DNA of 64,000 bases from JAMQPK01 sp963782595 (GCA_963782595.1 CAWAKJ010000002.1:1302001-1366000), one strand, 5' to 3'; shown: positions 48,322 to 56,806, counted from the stretch's first letter. Program-made: numbers and translations. Notes: a model not told the origin generated them from the sequence alone.

Positions 48322-48366
48322 TGGTGGGCGCTAGTGGATTCGAACCACTGACCCCCGCCGTGTGAA
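48322..48366 (-). other. 3' half of tRNA-Val(CAC): integration (att) site
   Basis: Reading on the minus strand: anticodon loop TTCACAC, GGCGG, GGGTC, T-arm AGTGG-TTCGAAT-CCACT, acceptor AGCGCCC, then ACCA. The 5' half is missing: upstream bases do not form a D-arm or pair in the anticodon stem. It ends 6 bp from the integrase stop. This is the footprint left when an element integrates into a tRNA from the anticodon loop to the 3' end. Confidence 0.85.
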
Positions 48367-48372
48367 GCCTAC

Positions 48373-49740
48373 TTACATGATGGGCGTGTCGCGCCCGACC
48401 GCGGTTTTACTAGGTTTTTTGTCCCGCCTCGCGGCCGACCGTGGCCACTTTTGCCCCCCTTTGCCGGCCCTCGTTGCAACCCGTTGCAAGCGGGTTTCAT
48501 AGGCCGCCATCGCGTTATGCTGCGTCTGCGCCGTGCCGGATAGGTAGGTCGAGGTCTGGCTGATGTTGCTGTGGCCGAGCCAGTCCCGGATCGTGTGCAG
48601 CGGCACGCCGCCATCGAGCCATCTCGATCCGCATTCCCTGCGGAGATCGTGGAAGTGGAGCCCGATCTTCTTAAACGCGGCGCGTGACGGCGCATCCATG
48701 TTCATCGTCTTTGTGTATCCCGGCTTGATGCCGTGTGCCTTCAGCACGGCGCGCATCCAGGCGCGCTTGGGGCTGTCGATCTTCTGGCCGAGTGCATTGC
48801 CGAAGACGAAGACGTCGGGCGCATGAGGCGCGCCTATCGGATCGAGCCTCCGCATGTCGAGGATCGTCTTCAACCGTGTCGAGATCGGGATCGTCCGGGC
48901 CTTGCGCGTCTTCGTATGCTCGGCGGCCAGCACGATTGCGGATCGCGGCGCCCACGTGATCACTATCTTGCCTTCCTGTTCCGCTAGCCCCATCCCGTGG
49001 ACGTCCCGCCAGCGCAGGCCAAGGATTTCGCCCCTTCTCATACCCGTTTCGAGTGCGCATTCGACGAGGCTGCGGAGGTGTGAATCGCACGCGGCCAGCA
49101 ATTTCGCTTCTTCGTCGATGTCAGCGTTCAACCGCCGATTGCGTGGCGTCTCGCGCGACATCTTCACCACCGTTTGCCCCTTGCGCTCGAAGGGCGTCTC
49201 GTCGAGGTAGCCAATCTTGATCGCCCAATTGACGAGGGCGCGGAGTCGCGACAGACTTCGATTCGTGCCTCCGATGCCCGTGCCGAGCGCATGGCGGGCC
49301 TCGCGATAACGTTCGACGGAGTCGGTCCTGATGTCGGGCAGTGGCCAGTCGCCAAAGCGCAGCGTGCCACCTGTGGGGTGGGGTAGAACCGTCCGGGTGA
49401 TCACCCGCAGGCCGGTCTGAAAGTCACCACGTGATCTCACCCGTTCGACCTGCACGTAGCGTTCGTCGTAGAGATCGACGAGCTGTTGCAACGTCATCGC
49501 CTGCACGGGCGCCGGCTGGCCGAACTTCCCGGCCTTGATCGCGATCCGGATCGTCGCGGCTGCGTCCTCGGCCTCGCTTTTGCTGTCGAGGTGTTTGTCG
49601 AGATGCTTGTCGAGCGAAAAGCGGTAGTGTGTGCCCTTCCACTTGAAGTTGAAGTGCCACGGGCACGCGCACTTCGCCCACCGCCGCCTCGGATGATCAC
49701 ACAGCTTCCGTAGTCCTTTGTTTGCGTGTCGGCGTGTCAT
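48373..49740 (-). CDS. int: Tyrosine recombinase/integrase
   Basis: 455 aa. N-terminal CDHPRRRWAKCACPWHFNFK (Cys/His cluster, possibly arm-binding), SAM-like core-binding domain (about 75-180), then the catalytic domain: Arg in ALETGMRRGEILGLRW, HDLRRECGSRWLDGG, LGHSNISQTSTYL with the nucleophile Tyr. ATG 49740 is preferred because AGGAGGAA lies just upstream; the open frame extends further but inside the neighbour. It ends next to its att site, as expected for tRNA integrases. Confidence 0.93.
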   Translation of the reverse strand: MTRRHANKGLRKLCDHPRRRWAKCACPWHFNFKWKGTHYRFSLDKHLDKHLDSKSEAEDAAATIRIAIKAGKFGQPAPVQAMTLQQLVDLYDERYVQVERVRSRGDFQTGLRVITRTVLPHPTGGTLRFGDWPLPDIRTDSVERYREARHALGTGIGGTNRSLSRLRALVNWAIKIGYLDETPFERKGQTVVKMSRETPRNRRLNADIDEEAKLLAACDSHLRSLVECALETGMRRGEILGLRWRDVHGMGLAEQEGKIVITWAPRSAIVLAAEHTKTRKARTIPISTRLKTILDMRRLDPIGAPHAPDVFVFGNALGQKIDSPKRAWMRAVLKAHGIKPGYTKTMNMDAPSRAAFKKIGLHFHDLRRECGSRWLDGGVPLHTIRDWLGHSNISQTSTYLSGTAQTQHNAMAAYETRLQRVATRAGKGGQKWPRSAARRDKKPSKTAVGRDTPIM

Positions 49741-50447
49741 CGCTGTTTCCTCCTGTGTAGTGTCCGGTGGACGGGACGGGCGCCCGACGGCTTCGCATCG
49801 TTCGCACGGACCCGGCAGGCGTCTGAGCAGTAGTCTCGCGGGCGTCCGGGGCCGGTGACTTGCTGCACAAACCACCGCCCGCACGGCTCGCGCCGGTGAC
49901 CGGCCCGCGGAGCAGGACAGCGGGCCACCGTCATCATGCCGGGGGCTGTGAGCAGATGCCCGACTAGGAAGGGCACCAAGTCCGTCAAGCCCCCCTCGAC
50001 GCGCAACACGGCAGCCCCGGCCGCCTGATACGCCCGGTGCTCATGAGGGCGCAACGTGCTGCGCTTGGCCGGTGCCCGCACCCGACGGACACCGAAGCGC
50101 AACGACGGGAAGCTGCGAGGCTCGGCGTCGGCTTGAAGGACCTTACGCAAGATCAAACGCAACGTCTCAAACTGCTCCGCCAACGTTCCCGCTGGTTGTG
50201 GTTGGGGCTCGTCAAGCCGTGCGACCAGTCGATTGAGACTTACATCGACGAAGCCCGCCGCCGCGCTCCCATCAAATGAGTTGAGAAAGTTGATTAGCTG
50301 AAAACGCAAGTCCTGACCATTTCGGTCGCCATTCACCCACGACAGCAGGGGACGGAGCCGGTCCGGCGCGGTGAGCTGTGACTTACGCAATGGTGTCATA
50401 TAACGGAGACCATACCCAGTTTTACGAGTAAGTAAACGGAGAGCCAT
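49737..50447 (-). CDS. CGNR zinc-finger-like protein of the element
   Basis: 236 aa from ATG 50447 (an open frame extends to 50537). The C-terminal part has a zinc-finger-like layout: CPAPRAGHRREPCGRWFVQQ then RPRDYCSDACRVRAN, close to the CGNR/ABATE-type zinc domain, which is often regulatory. It overlaps int by 4 nt (ATGA) and is divergent from the replication operon, the position of the master regulator in phage satellites; a regulator role is inference. Confidence 0.7.
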   Translation of the reverse strand: MALRLLTRKTGYGLRYMTPLRKSQLTAPDRLRPLLSWVNGDRNGQDLRFQLINFLNSFDGSAAAGFVDVSLNRLVARLDEPQPQPAGTLAEQFETLRLILRKVLQADAEPRSFPSLRFGVRRVRAPAKRSTLRPHEHRAYQAAGAAVLRVEGGLTDLVPFLVGHLLTAPGMMTVARCPAPRAGHRREPCGRWFVQQVTGPGRPRDYCSDACRVRANDAKPSGARPVHRTLHRRKQR

Positions 50448-50524
50448 GCTTACGAAATTTAGGGTATTTAAGTAGGTTTCACCCGGTTGTAAAGGGTCGC
50501 TTCGGAAGCACACACTCGGCGGGT
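50448..50524. promoter_or_regulatory. Divergent AT-rich control region of the element
   Basis: 77 bp between the minus-strand int unit and the plus-strand replication operon, with the lowest GC of the element (aaatttagggtatttaagt). It should hold both promoters. I cannot assign the boxes with confidence. Confidence 0.5.
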
Positions 50525-50713
50525 ATGTCAATGGCAAGCAAGCCCGGAGCGTTCCCAGTCTTCGTGGCCCTCAAGATGTCGGCGGAGCTGGCGCAGGCCG
50601 TCAAACGTGCGGCGCGCAGAGACGACCGGACGGTATCCGGATACCTTCGGCGGATCATCACGGCTGCCGTGCAGCCGACCCCGGAGCGCGAACAGGGGGC
50701 CGATCGTGGCTGA
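50525..50713 (+). CDS. Small ribbon-helix-helix-like protein
   Basis: 62 aa. VFVALKMSAELAQAVKRAAR and DRTVSGYLRRIITAAV fit a beta-strand followed by two helices, as in Arc/MetJ-type ribbon-helix-helix repressors. First gene of the plus-strand operon, ideally placed to autoregulate the divergent promoters. ATG 50525 or 50531. It overlaps the next gene by 8 nt. Confidence 0.65.
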   Translation: MSMASKPGAFPVFVALKMSAELAQAVKRAARRDDRTVSGYLRRIITAAVQPTPEREQGADRG

Positions 50714-50921
50714 CCTGGCGCTCGCCGTCTGGCTCACGGTGCTGCAAGCGGCGGCCGAGGCGCAGGTCGGCAAAAAGACGATCTACAACGCAGTCAAGGC
50801 CGGCCGTCTGCGCGCTGCGCGCATCGGGAACCGCCGCGACATTCGCATCCATCGCGACTGGATCCGCCAGTGGTTGGAGTCGTGCGCCGACCCCGTCGAA
50901 CTCCCGCGGAGGCGCGCATGA
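50706..50921 (+). CDS. Excisionase/AlpA-like HTH protein
   Basis: 71 aa from GTG 50706. WLTVLQAAAEAQVGKKTIYNAVKAGRLRAARIGNRRDIRIHRDWI is a winged-helix/MerR-type HTH of the excisionase family (HTH_17-like), given here as a region rather than a motif: residues about 9-52. It probably directs integrase toward excision or regulates the element. It overlaps both neighbours, so it is translationally coupled. Confidence 0.8.
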   Translation: MADLALAVWLTVLQAAAEAQVGKKTIYNAVKAGRLRAARIGNRRDIRIHRDWIRQWLESCADPVELPRRRA

Positions 50922-51265
50922 AGCCCCCGACGAAGGAGCCCTGGCGCGTCGCGATCGACGCGCTCGATTTTATCGGCCGGCTCGACGCGCTTCAAAAGCA
51001 GTTCTGCCAATCTGCACTGCTGACGACAGACATGCTTGCGGAGGCGCGCTGGATGCAGAACCACATTGAAGCCGATCGGAAGGCCGCGGTGCGCAAGTTG
51101 AAGGCGGCGCTCGACACGTCCCCACTCCCGTTTCCCAAACTCCCCGACGATCTGCGCTGGATCAGAGGCGACTGGATGCCGCCGTGCTACATCAGCGAGG
51201 CCGACAGGCAAGCGCTGATCGATCTCATTGGCCCGGACCTCCACGCTCGAGAGGAGACGGAATGA
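50918..51265 (+). CDS. Small element protein of unknown function
   Basis: 115 aa, mostly helical, no recognisable domain (LDFIGRLDALQKQFCQSALL, WMQNHIEADRKAAVRKLKAA). Overlaps the Xis-like gene and the next gene by 4 nt each. The tight coupling supports real expression as part of the replication operon. Confidence 0.65.
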   Translation: MKPPTKEPWRVAIDALDFIGRLDALQKQFCQSALLTTDMLAEARWMQNHIEADRKAAVRKLKAALDTSPLPFPKLPDDLRWIRGDWMPPCYISEADRQALIDLIGPDLHAREETE

Positions 51266-51510
51266 CGTATCGGCTGCATCCTGACCTCGTCGCGGCGGTT
51301 CGCGCCGCCTGGGAGCCGGTCACGCTCGCCCGCACGCGGCGGCGGCTGCCGGCCCTGGCCGGCGCGCTGTATTGGGACTCCGAGGACGGGCGTCCGGTGT
51401 TCATCACGGCTGCCGACCTAACGCGCGTGCGGCATCTCGCGGCCCGGCTCGGCTACCGCGGACCGCTGATCGACCGCGAGCGCGAAAAAGGGCCTGAGGC
51501 GACACGATGA
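51262..51510 (+). CDS. Small element protein of unknown function
   Basis: 82 aa. TYRLHPDLVAAVRAAWEPVT, RRRLPALAGALYWDSEDG and TRVRHLAARLGYRGP; basic, no known domain. Overlaps its neighbours by 4 nt on both sides. Confidence 0.6.
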   Translation: MTYRLHPDLVAAVRAAWEPVTLARTRRRLPALAGALYWDSEDGRPVFITAADLTRVRHLAARLGYRGPLIDREREKGPEATR

Positions 51511-51572
51511 CGGTGACAGCCTTACCTCTCACCCCAGGTCCGTTCACCAAAATCACGGAGCTAGGCCTGTGA
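51507..51572 (+). CDS. 21-codon ORF bridging to the PrimPol gene
   Basis: ATG at 51507 overlaps the previous stop (ATGA), and its own stop at 51570-51572 overlaps the PrimPol GTG start (GTGA). The peptide begins MTVTALPLTPGPFTKITEL. The exact double overlap fills what would otherwise be the only gap in the operon, so it may exist mainly to couple translation. It is too short to identify. Confidence 0.5.
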   Translation: MTVTALPLTPGPFTKITELGL

Positions 51573-54163
51573 CTACCGCCGTCCGCGACGCGGCCTTCGC
51601 TGCGTACGACGCCGGGCTTTCGGTGGTCCCTCCGCGTGAGGACGGCAGCAAGGCGCCCGACGGTGTGTGGAAGCGCTATCAGCACTTCCGGGCGACGCCG
51701 GACGTCGTGCATCAGTGGTATGGGCCGCGCACCGGGCTGGGCGTGGTTTCAGGCAAGGTGTCAGGCAACCTCGAAGCGTTCGAGTTTGACGACCGCGATG
51801 TGTATGAACACTTCGTCAACCTCGCGCGGCGCTCAGGGCTCGGCGACGTCGTCGAGATGTTGGAGGGTGGCTACGTCGAAGACACGCCGGGCGGCGGCGT
51901 GCACTGGCTCTTCCGTTGCGAGGCCATTTCGGGCAACACGAAGCTTGCGACGCGACCGAAGAGACTTGATGAACAGCGCGATCCGAAGGACACGATCAAT
52001 ACGCTGATCGAAACACGGGGAGAAGGGGGCTTCATCATCCTCGCCCCGAGCAACGGCCGAGTGCACCCGACCGGCGGTACCTACCGACTGCGCGCCGGCA
52101 GCTTCGCCACGATCCCCACGCTAATGCCCGACGAACGACACGAGTTGCACCAGCTGGCGCGCTCGTTCCACGAGGCGGATGTGAAAGAGGCTGCGCGCCA
52201 GCAGAAGGCCGCACGCGTCGCGGGAGGGCGGCCGGGAGACGACTTCAACGCCCGCGCGACATGGGCCGAGGTGCTCACCGACTGGACCCCCGTCTTCACC
52301 GTAAGCGGCGTGACTCATTGGCGGCGGCCGGGCAAGACGCTCGGCACGTCGGCGACTACCAATCATGGCGGACACGATCTGCTGAACGTGTTTTCGACGT
52401 CGACGCCGTTCGAGACGATGCGCCGCGGACAGCAGATCGGTTACACGAAGTTCTCGGCGTATGCGGTGCTCCACCACGGCGGAGACTTTACGGCGGCGGC
52501 GCGGGCGCTGCACACAAAAGGCTACGGCGACGCGACGCACGACGGCAGCATCTACGCCGACGACGTGAACCCGAAGACCGTCGATCTCGTCTGGGAGCGA
52601 CTCGTGGCGCACAACCATCCGCCGACGCTGTTTCGCCGACAACGCAAGATCGTGATTCCGATCTCCGAAGACATCACGTCGAACTTCGACGATCTATTTG
52701 CACGCCAGCTCAAGCTGCAGATCGCGCAGGAATGCAGGGAGTTGAGCGGCGCGCAGTTCGCCGAGGTCGATCTCGACCTGTTCACTGAGTTGCTGGCGCG
52801 CTGGGTCCGGTTTCTCAAAGACGTCGGATCGAGGGGGAGCAAGCGCACCGTCGACGTGTATCCGAGCCAGCGGCTGGTCACGCAGATCATGGCGAGCCCG
52901 GTCTGCCCCCTGCCGCTCGCCCGCGGCATCATCCGCACGCCGAGCTTCGACGGGCGTGGAGTGTTGCTGAAGGATCCCGGCTACCACGCCGCGTCCGGCA
53001 TCTTCTACGCGCCGCCCCCCGGCTTCATCCTGCCGGCCGTTCCCGCAACGCCGAGCGAGGGTGCAGTCATCGACGCGCTTGCGCTCTGGGATGGGGTGAT
53101 CGGCGAGTTTCCGTTCGTCGACGAAGCAGGTCGGGCGCACATCCTCGCCCTGGCCATCACGGTGCTCGCGCGCGAGCTGATCAGCGGACCTGTGCCCATG
53201 TGCCTCGTCTCGAAGCCGGCCACGGGCACGGGGGGCACGTTGATGCTCCGGTGCATCGGCTGGATCGTGCTCGGCGAGCCGCTGCCGGAATCCTCGTGGT
53301 CATCGAATCAGGAGGAGCTTCGCAAGTACCTCACGACGCTCCTGATGCGCGGTCGACCGCTCGTCAACCTCGACAACATCACATATCTCCATTCGAAGGA
53401 TCTGTTGTCGGTGCTCAGCGGTGACGTTCGCGAAGATCGCCGGCTTGGCGGCAACGAATTGCTGACGATCCCGAACCGCGCAGTGTTCGTCGGGAGCGGC
53501 AACAACGTCCACTTCGACGAAGAACACGCCGGCCGGCTGTTCGTCTGTCGTCTCGACGCGCAGGTTGAAAATCCCCGTCTCCGCGACAAGACCTTTAAGC
53601 ATCCCGATCTGCTCGAATGGACTAAAACCCATCGACCGGCGCTCGTCGCGGCGCTTCTCACGATCATCCAGTCGTGGGTGGCCGCCGCGATGCCGGCCTA
53701 CACCGGCAAGCGCCTCGCCGGCTTTGAGGCGTGGTCGAACGTCGTCGGCGGCATCTTGCAACATGCGCAGATCGAAGGGTTTCTTGAGAACCGCGATCAA
53801 GTCCTGCGGCAGGCGCAGCAGTCGCAAGAAGATGACATCGAGTTCGTTGCCGCGTGGTACGCCTGCATGACAGCAGAGACGAAAGCCCTCGACGGTCCCG
53901 TGAAGACGAAAGAACTCTTACATGCATCTGGAATGTCGGCATCGCTGCCGGCGCCGAAAGCCGGCACGGCGGCCACCACGATTTCGCTAGGCCGGTATCT
54001 TGAAAGAAACATCGACAAAGTCCGTGTGCTCGACGGCGGCACGACGGTCGTGATTCGGCGCGCCGACGAAGACAAGAACGCGCATACGCAACGGTGGAAG
54101 CTCGAAGTGATACGGCAGGCACCAGAAACACGAAAACCGGATGATGACGACATTCCGTTCTGA
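51569..54163 (+). CDS. Primase-polymerase/helicase replication protein of the element
   Basis: 864 aa. N-terminal PrimPol (AEP) domain about 1-200: GLGVVSGKVSGNLEAFEFDD (acidic motif, EFD variant), PGGGVHWLFR, IETRGEGGFIILAPS. A linker follows, then a C-terminal P-loop helicase-like domain about 500-760: KPATGTGGTLML in the Walker A position with Gly where Lys is expected, RPLVNLDNITYL (Walker B-like), and a sensor-type stretch RAVFVGSGNNVHF. Comparable to satellite and plasmid primase-helicases that start replication at iterons. Start GTG, coupled to the 21-codon ORF. Confidence 0.85.
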   Translation: MTTAVRDAAFAAYDAGLSVVPPREDGSKAPDGVWKRYQHFRATPDVVHQWYGPRTGLGVVSGKVSGNLEAFEFDDRDVYEHFVNLARRSGLGDVVEMLEGGYVEDTPGGGVHWLFRCEAISGNTKLATRPKRLDEQRDPKDTINTLIETRGEGGFIILAPSNGRVHPTGGTYRLRAGSFATIPTLMPDERHELHQLARSFHEADVKEAARQQKAARVAGGRPGDDFNARATWAEVLTDWTPVFTVSGVTHWRRPGKTLGTSATTNHGGHDLLNVFSTSTPFETMRRGQQIGYTKFSAYAVLHHGGDFTAAARALHTKGYGDATHDGSIYADDVNPKTVDLVWERLVAHNHPPTLFRRQRKIVIPISEDITSNFDDLFARQLKLQIAQECRELSGAQFAEVDLDLFTELLARWVRFLKDVGSRGSKRTVDVYPSQRLVTQIMASPVCPLPLARGIIRTPSFDGRGVLLKDPGYHAASGIFYAPPPGFILPAVPATPSEGAVIDALALWDGVIGEFPFVDEAGRAHILALAITVLARELISGPVPMCLVSKPATGTGGTLMLRCIGWIVLGEPLPESSWSSNQEELRKYLTTLLMRGRPLVNLDNITYLHSKDLLSVLSGDVREDRRLGGNELLTIPNRAVFVGSGNNVHFDEEHAGRLFVCRLDAQVENPRLRDKTFKHPDLLEWTKTHRPALVAALLTIIQSWVAAAMPAYTGKRLAGFEAWSNVVGGILQHAQIEGFLENRDQVLRQAQQSQEDDIEFVAAWYACMTAETKALDGPVKTKELLHASGMSASLPAPKAGTAATTISLGRYLERNIDKVRVLDGGTTVVIRRADEDKNAHTQRWKLEVIRQAPETRKPDDDDIPF

Positions 54164-54165
54164 AG

Positions 54166-54243
54166 TGCGAGTAGATGCGAGTAGTCGGCGGCCTCTCTAT
54201 GTTGCGGCGCGCCTTGTGTCCCCTTGCGAGTAGTTACGAGTAG
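54166..54243 (+). repeat. Iteron-like direct repeats after the PrimPol gene (possible origin)
   Basis: TGCGAGTAG at 54166, 54176 and 54225, plus ttaCGAGTAG at 54234. They form two pairs with 10-bp spacing, 59 bp apart. A related ttacgagta is at 50422. The rest of the 306-bp gap to the next gene is slightly AT-richer with no clear gene. An origin downstream of the replication gene is the arrangement seen in SaPI-type satellites. Confidence 0.6.
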
Positions 54244-54469
54244 TGGCGGGTATGGCTTAAATCTTGCTCCCCGCAATTTTCACTCTCTACACACGTGGCA
54301 GCTCGCGAGCGCGAAAGAGTTGCATTGGACATGGGAGGGGGAAATGACCTCCCGCAACCCCCGCAGCTATTCGCAGAGCGCACATCAAGCGAGTGCTCGG
54401 AAGTCGCACGAACGGGCAGCGAACCCACGCATAGTGCACTTGCCTCATCGGCGGGAGGTCACCTGAGGA

Positions 54470-55327
54470 ATGTCTAAGGAATCTGACGATATCCACGCCG
54501 GCTTGCAACAAGAATTGCAACCCGACGTCACGTTCGGCTCAAACGACGTCTTCAGCGACGCCCAAACGGACGCAGCGTCGACCAAGGGACCAGGTATCTC
54601 ATCAATTGCCGCTAGCCAGCGGCCTGACGCACCCGCGAACGTGCTATCGCGCACGCCATGGATCGCGCGCGACGACGGGCCGCTGCTACGATCTGAGATG
54701 CAGGCCGTGAACATCTGCACGACGTGTCACGGCCCAATCCCGATAAGCGAAAAGCGGTGCCCACGTTGCGCGAAGTTCGCGCCCGGCAATCCAGGTAAGA
54801 GACGACGCAAGGGTGACGTTGGCAAGATCTTCGCCGACCTAAAGACGGAATATCAGCCTCGAACGACGGCGGCGAAAGAGATGGTCATGCACCTCGCGCA
54901 TGCGTTCGCCGAGCTGCGCATCTCGCGGCCCGGTTCGCCCGAATGTCAACGCATTGTCAGTGACGTGCAAGAACTCACGAAGACACTAGAAGCGCTGCGC
55001 TCTGCAACCTCGAGCACGCCTATCGACGAATACGAGAGCCTGACCAACGACGGGATCATCGAGCGCTTAGAGACGTTGCTGAAGCGCGCCTATGAGAATC
55101 GCGATCTGCGGGATCACATCGCGCGTGTGCACGACGCCGAGGGAGCCGAGCGCATTGACGGAGATGTTCGCATTGCTGGTCCGATGGCCGAGGTCTCGGC
55201 ATCGGCACCGACGCGCATCTGCCAGTATTGCAAGAGGCCGCAGACCGCCTGCGACACGCTGCGCAAAGAGAAACCGGACATTGGGGCTGTCATCTGCTCG
55301 TCGCACCCTGACGCCGTCGAAGCCTAA
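54470..55327 (+). CDS. Zn-ribbon protein of unknown function, element cargo
   Basis: 285 aa. A disordered first third is followed by a zinc ribbon CTTCHGPIPISEKRCPRC (about 83-100), a helical middle (about 125-225), and a C-terminal CQYCKRPQTAC pair. I do not recognise the family. A weak GAGGA lies upstream of the ATG. Last gene before the composition and gene type change. Confidence 0.65.
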   Translation: MSKESDDIHAGLQQELQPDVTFGSNDVFSDAQTDAASTKGPGISSIAASQRPDAPANVLSRTPWIARDDGPLLRSEMQAVNICTTCHGPIPISEKRCPRCAKFAPGNPGKRRRKGDVGKIFADLKTEYQPRTTAAKEMVMHLAHAFAELRISRPGSPECQRIVSDVQELTKTLEALRSATSSTPIDEYESLTNDGIIERLETLLKRAYENRDLRDHIARVHDAEGAERIDGDVRIAGPMAEVSASAPTRICQYCKRPQTACDTLRKEKPDIGAVICSSHPDAVEA

Positions 55328-55666
55328 CGGAACACGCAACCGCCGTGGTGTTTCAGGCGCCGTACCGTCGACACATTGCGGGATGTGCGAGACGCGGACG
55401 AGCATTGCCTTTCGGGCCGCCTGAAACCGTGGATGTTCTAGGCGACGCAGTTTCCCTGGGCAAACCCAGTAGGCCACACCCTTGTGGCTGACCGGTCGAC
55501 ACGATCAAACGGATCCAAAGAAGACGATCGGTACGATATTTGCCGATCTCTGTGCCGTGGGGTTTTGTGGTCACTGTTGTTTTCACCGCTTACCCGAACA
55601 TGATGTAGTAGCCACGAATACGACACGGAGAGAGAAATCTGGTCGAATACTTGCAATCGATTGGAC
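55328..55666. other. Intergenic region with inverted repeat and hairpins
   Basis: 339 bp without a credible gene. gtttcaggcg at 55351 and cgcctgaaac near 55419 form a 12-bp imperfect inverted repeat about 55 bp apart. Two short hairpins follow (ctggg-caaa-cccag, and gccac...gtggc near 55470-55490), possibly terminators. No tRNA-Val sequence is present here. Confidence 0.5.
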
Positions 55667-56683
55667 ATGCACGAACTCGAGACAGTTGCGAAACAACTCG
55701 TTCGCCCCGGAAAAGGCATCTTGGCTGCAGACGAGAGCCTCCCGACGATTGCCCGACGCTTCCAATCTCTCAATATCCAGTCGACAGACGAAACCCGTTT
55801 CGCGTATCGGGATATGCTCCTCACCAGCCCAGGGATCGAAGAATACGTCAGCGGCGTCATCCTATTCGATGAGACGTTGAGGCAGAAGAGATGTGACGGC
55901 ACGTCGTTCATACAAATGTTGGAGCGACGAGAGATCATTCCTGGCGTGAAGGTGGATAAAGGCGTCGTGCCCCTTTCCGGTTCACCAGCGGAAACGATTA
56001 CCGAAGGTCTGGATGCACTTCGCGACAGGCTGCGCGAGTATCGTGCCCTCGGGGCGCGTTTCACGAAGTGGCGCGCCGTCATTCGAATCGGTGAGCATAC
56101 CCCCACACTGAATGGCATCGTCACCAATGCTCATTCGCTGGCTCGTTTCGCCGCCTTATCCCAGGAATGTGACTTGATGCCCATCGTGGAGCCTGAGGTC
56201 CTGATGGACGGGAATCACAGTCTTACGAAGTGCTTCGAGGTCACCGAACGAACGCTGCACGCAGTCTTTGAGGCCCTTTTTCTACACCAGGTGGTCTCCG
56301 AGCGCATGCTCCTCAAACCGAATATGGTTGTTGCGGGGACAGGACATCAGCCTCAGGCACCGGTAGCGGATGTCGCGTCGGCTACGGTCCGTTGCCTAAG
56401 GCGCGTCGTCCCTCCGGCTGTGCCGGGCATCGTCTTTCTGTCGGGCGGGCAGAGCGAATCTCAGGCAACCGCGCATCTCAACGCCATGGGTCAGATGTCC
56501 GGCCATCCCTGGGTGCTCTCGTTCTCGTATGGGCGCGCGCTTCAATCGGCTGCCATGAAGACATGGGGAGGCAGAAGCGTAAATGTTCCCGCCGCTCAGG
56601 CGGCCTTCGTCCATCGTGCGCGCCTCAATAGTGCGGCTCAACAGGGACTCTACACCCCGTCGATGGAGCAAGCTTCACTCTGA
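55667..56683 (+). CDS. Class I fructose-bisphosphate aldolase
   Basis: 338 aa. GKGILAADESLPTIARRF, ARFTKWRAVIRIG, ECDLMPIVEPEVLMDG, MLLKPNMVVAG (Schiff-base Lys), PGIVFLSGGQSESQATAHLN, WVLSFSYGRALQ are the classic class I signatures. Cleaves fructose-1,6-bisphosphate in glycolysis. ATG 55667 is preferred over TTG 55661. It leads a plus-strand group with a universal stress protein and a dehydrogenase, a combination suited to energy limitation. Confidence 0.95.
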   Translation: MHELETVAKQLVRPGKGILAADESLPTIARRFQSLNIQSTDETRFAYRDMLLTSPGIEEYVSGVILFDETLRQKRCDGTSFIQMLERREIIPGVKVDKGVVPLSGSPAETITEGLDALRDRLREYRALGARFTKWRAVIRIGEHTPTLNGIVTNAHSLARFAALSQECDLMPIVEPEVLMDGNHSLTKCFEVTERTLHAVFEALFLHQVVSERMLLKPNMVVAGTGHQPQAPVADVASATVRCLRRVVPPAVPGIVFLSGGQSESQATAHLNAMGQMSGHPWVLSFSYGRALQSAAMKTWGGRSVNVPAAQAAFVHRARLNSAAQQGLYTPSMEQASL

Positions 56684-56806
56684 GACGAAGGCTTTCATTG
56701 TGAAAGACCGCAGACCCTAAACTGCCCGAAAGCACTCCTTTGCCGAGCAACTGGTAGAACTCTGTGGCCTGCCACGACTGGCGAGCTGTTTGCTCATACA
56801 TCTCCT

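Larger units (their letters stand above)
48322..55327. mobile_element. Integrated element with phage-satellite-like layout (right end not found)
   Basis: From the att fragment: integrase and CGNR-like gene on minus, a divergent AT-rich control region, then RHH, Xis-like HTH, three small ORFs and PrimPol-helicase on plus, iteron-like repeats, and a Zn-ribbon gene. No capsid, tail or terminase gene is seen. The right limit given is the last plausible element gene. The intact tRNA-Val that should mark the true end is absent, so the element may extend past the window. Confidence 0.7.

Noticed and set aside
48322..48400. Complete tRNA gene
   Set aside because: The acceptor-like GGGCGCG upstream is part of the integrase end; the D-arm is missing and the anticodon stem does not pair, so only the 3' half is real.
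54224..54466. 80-aa plus-strand open frame after the PrimPol gene
   Set aside because: Overlaps the iteron repeats, has no ribosome-binding site, no family resemblance and biased composition.
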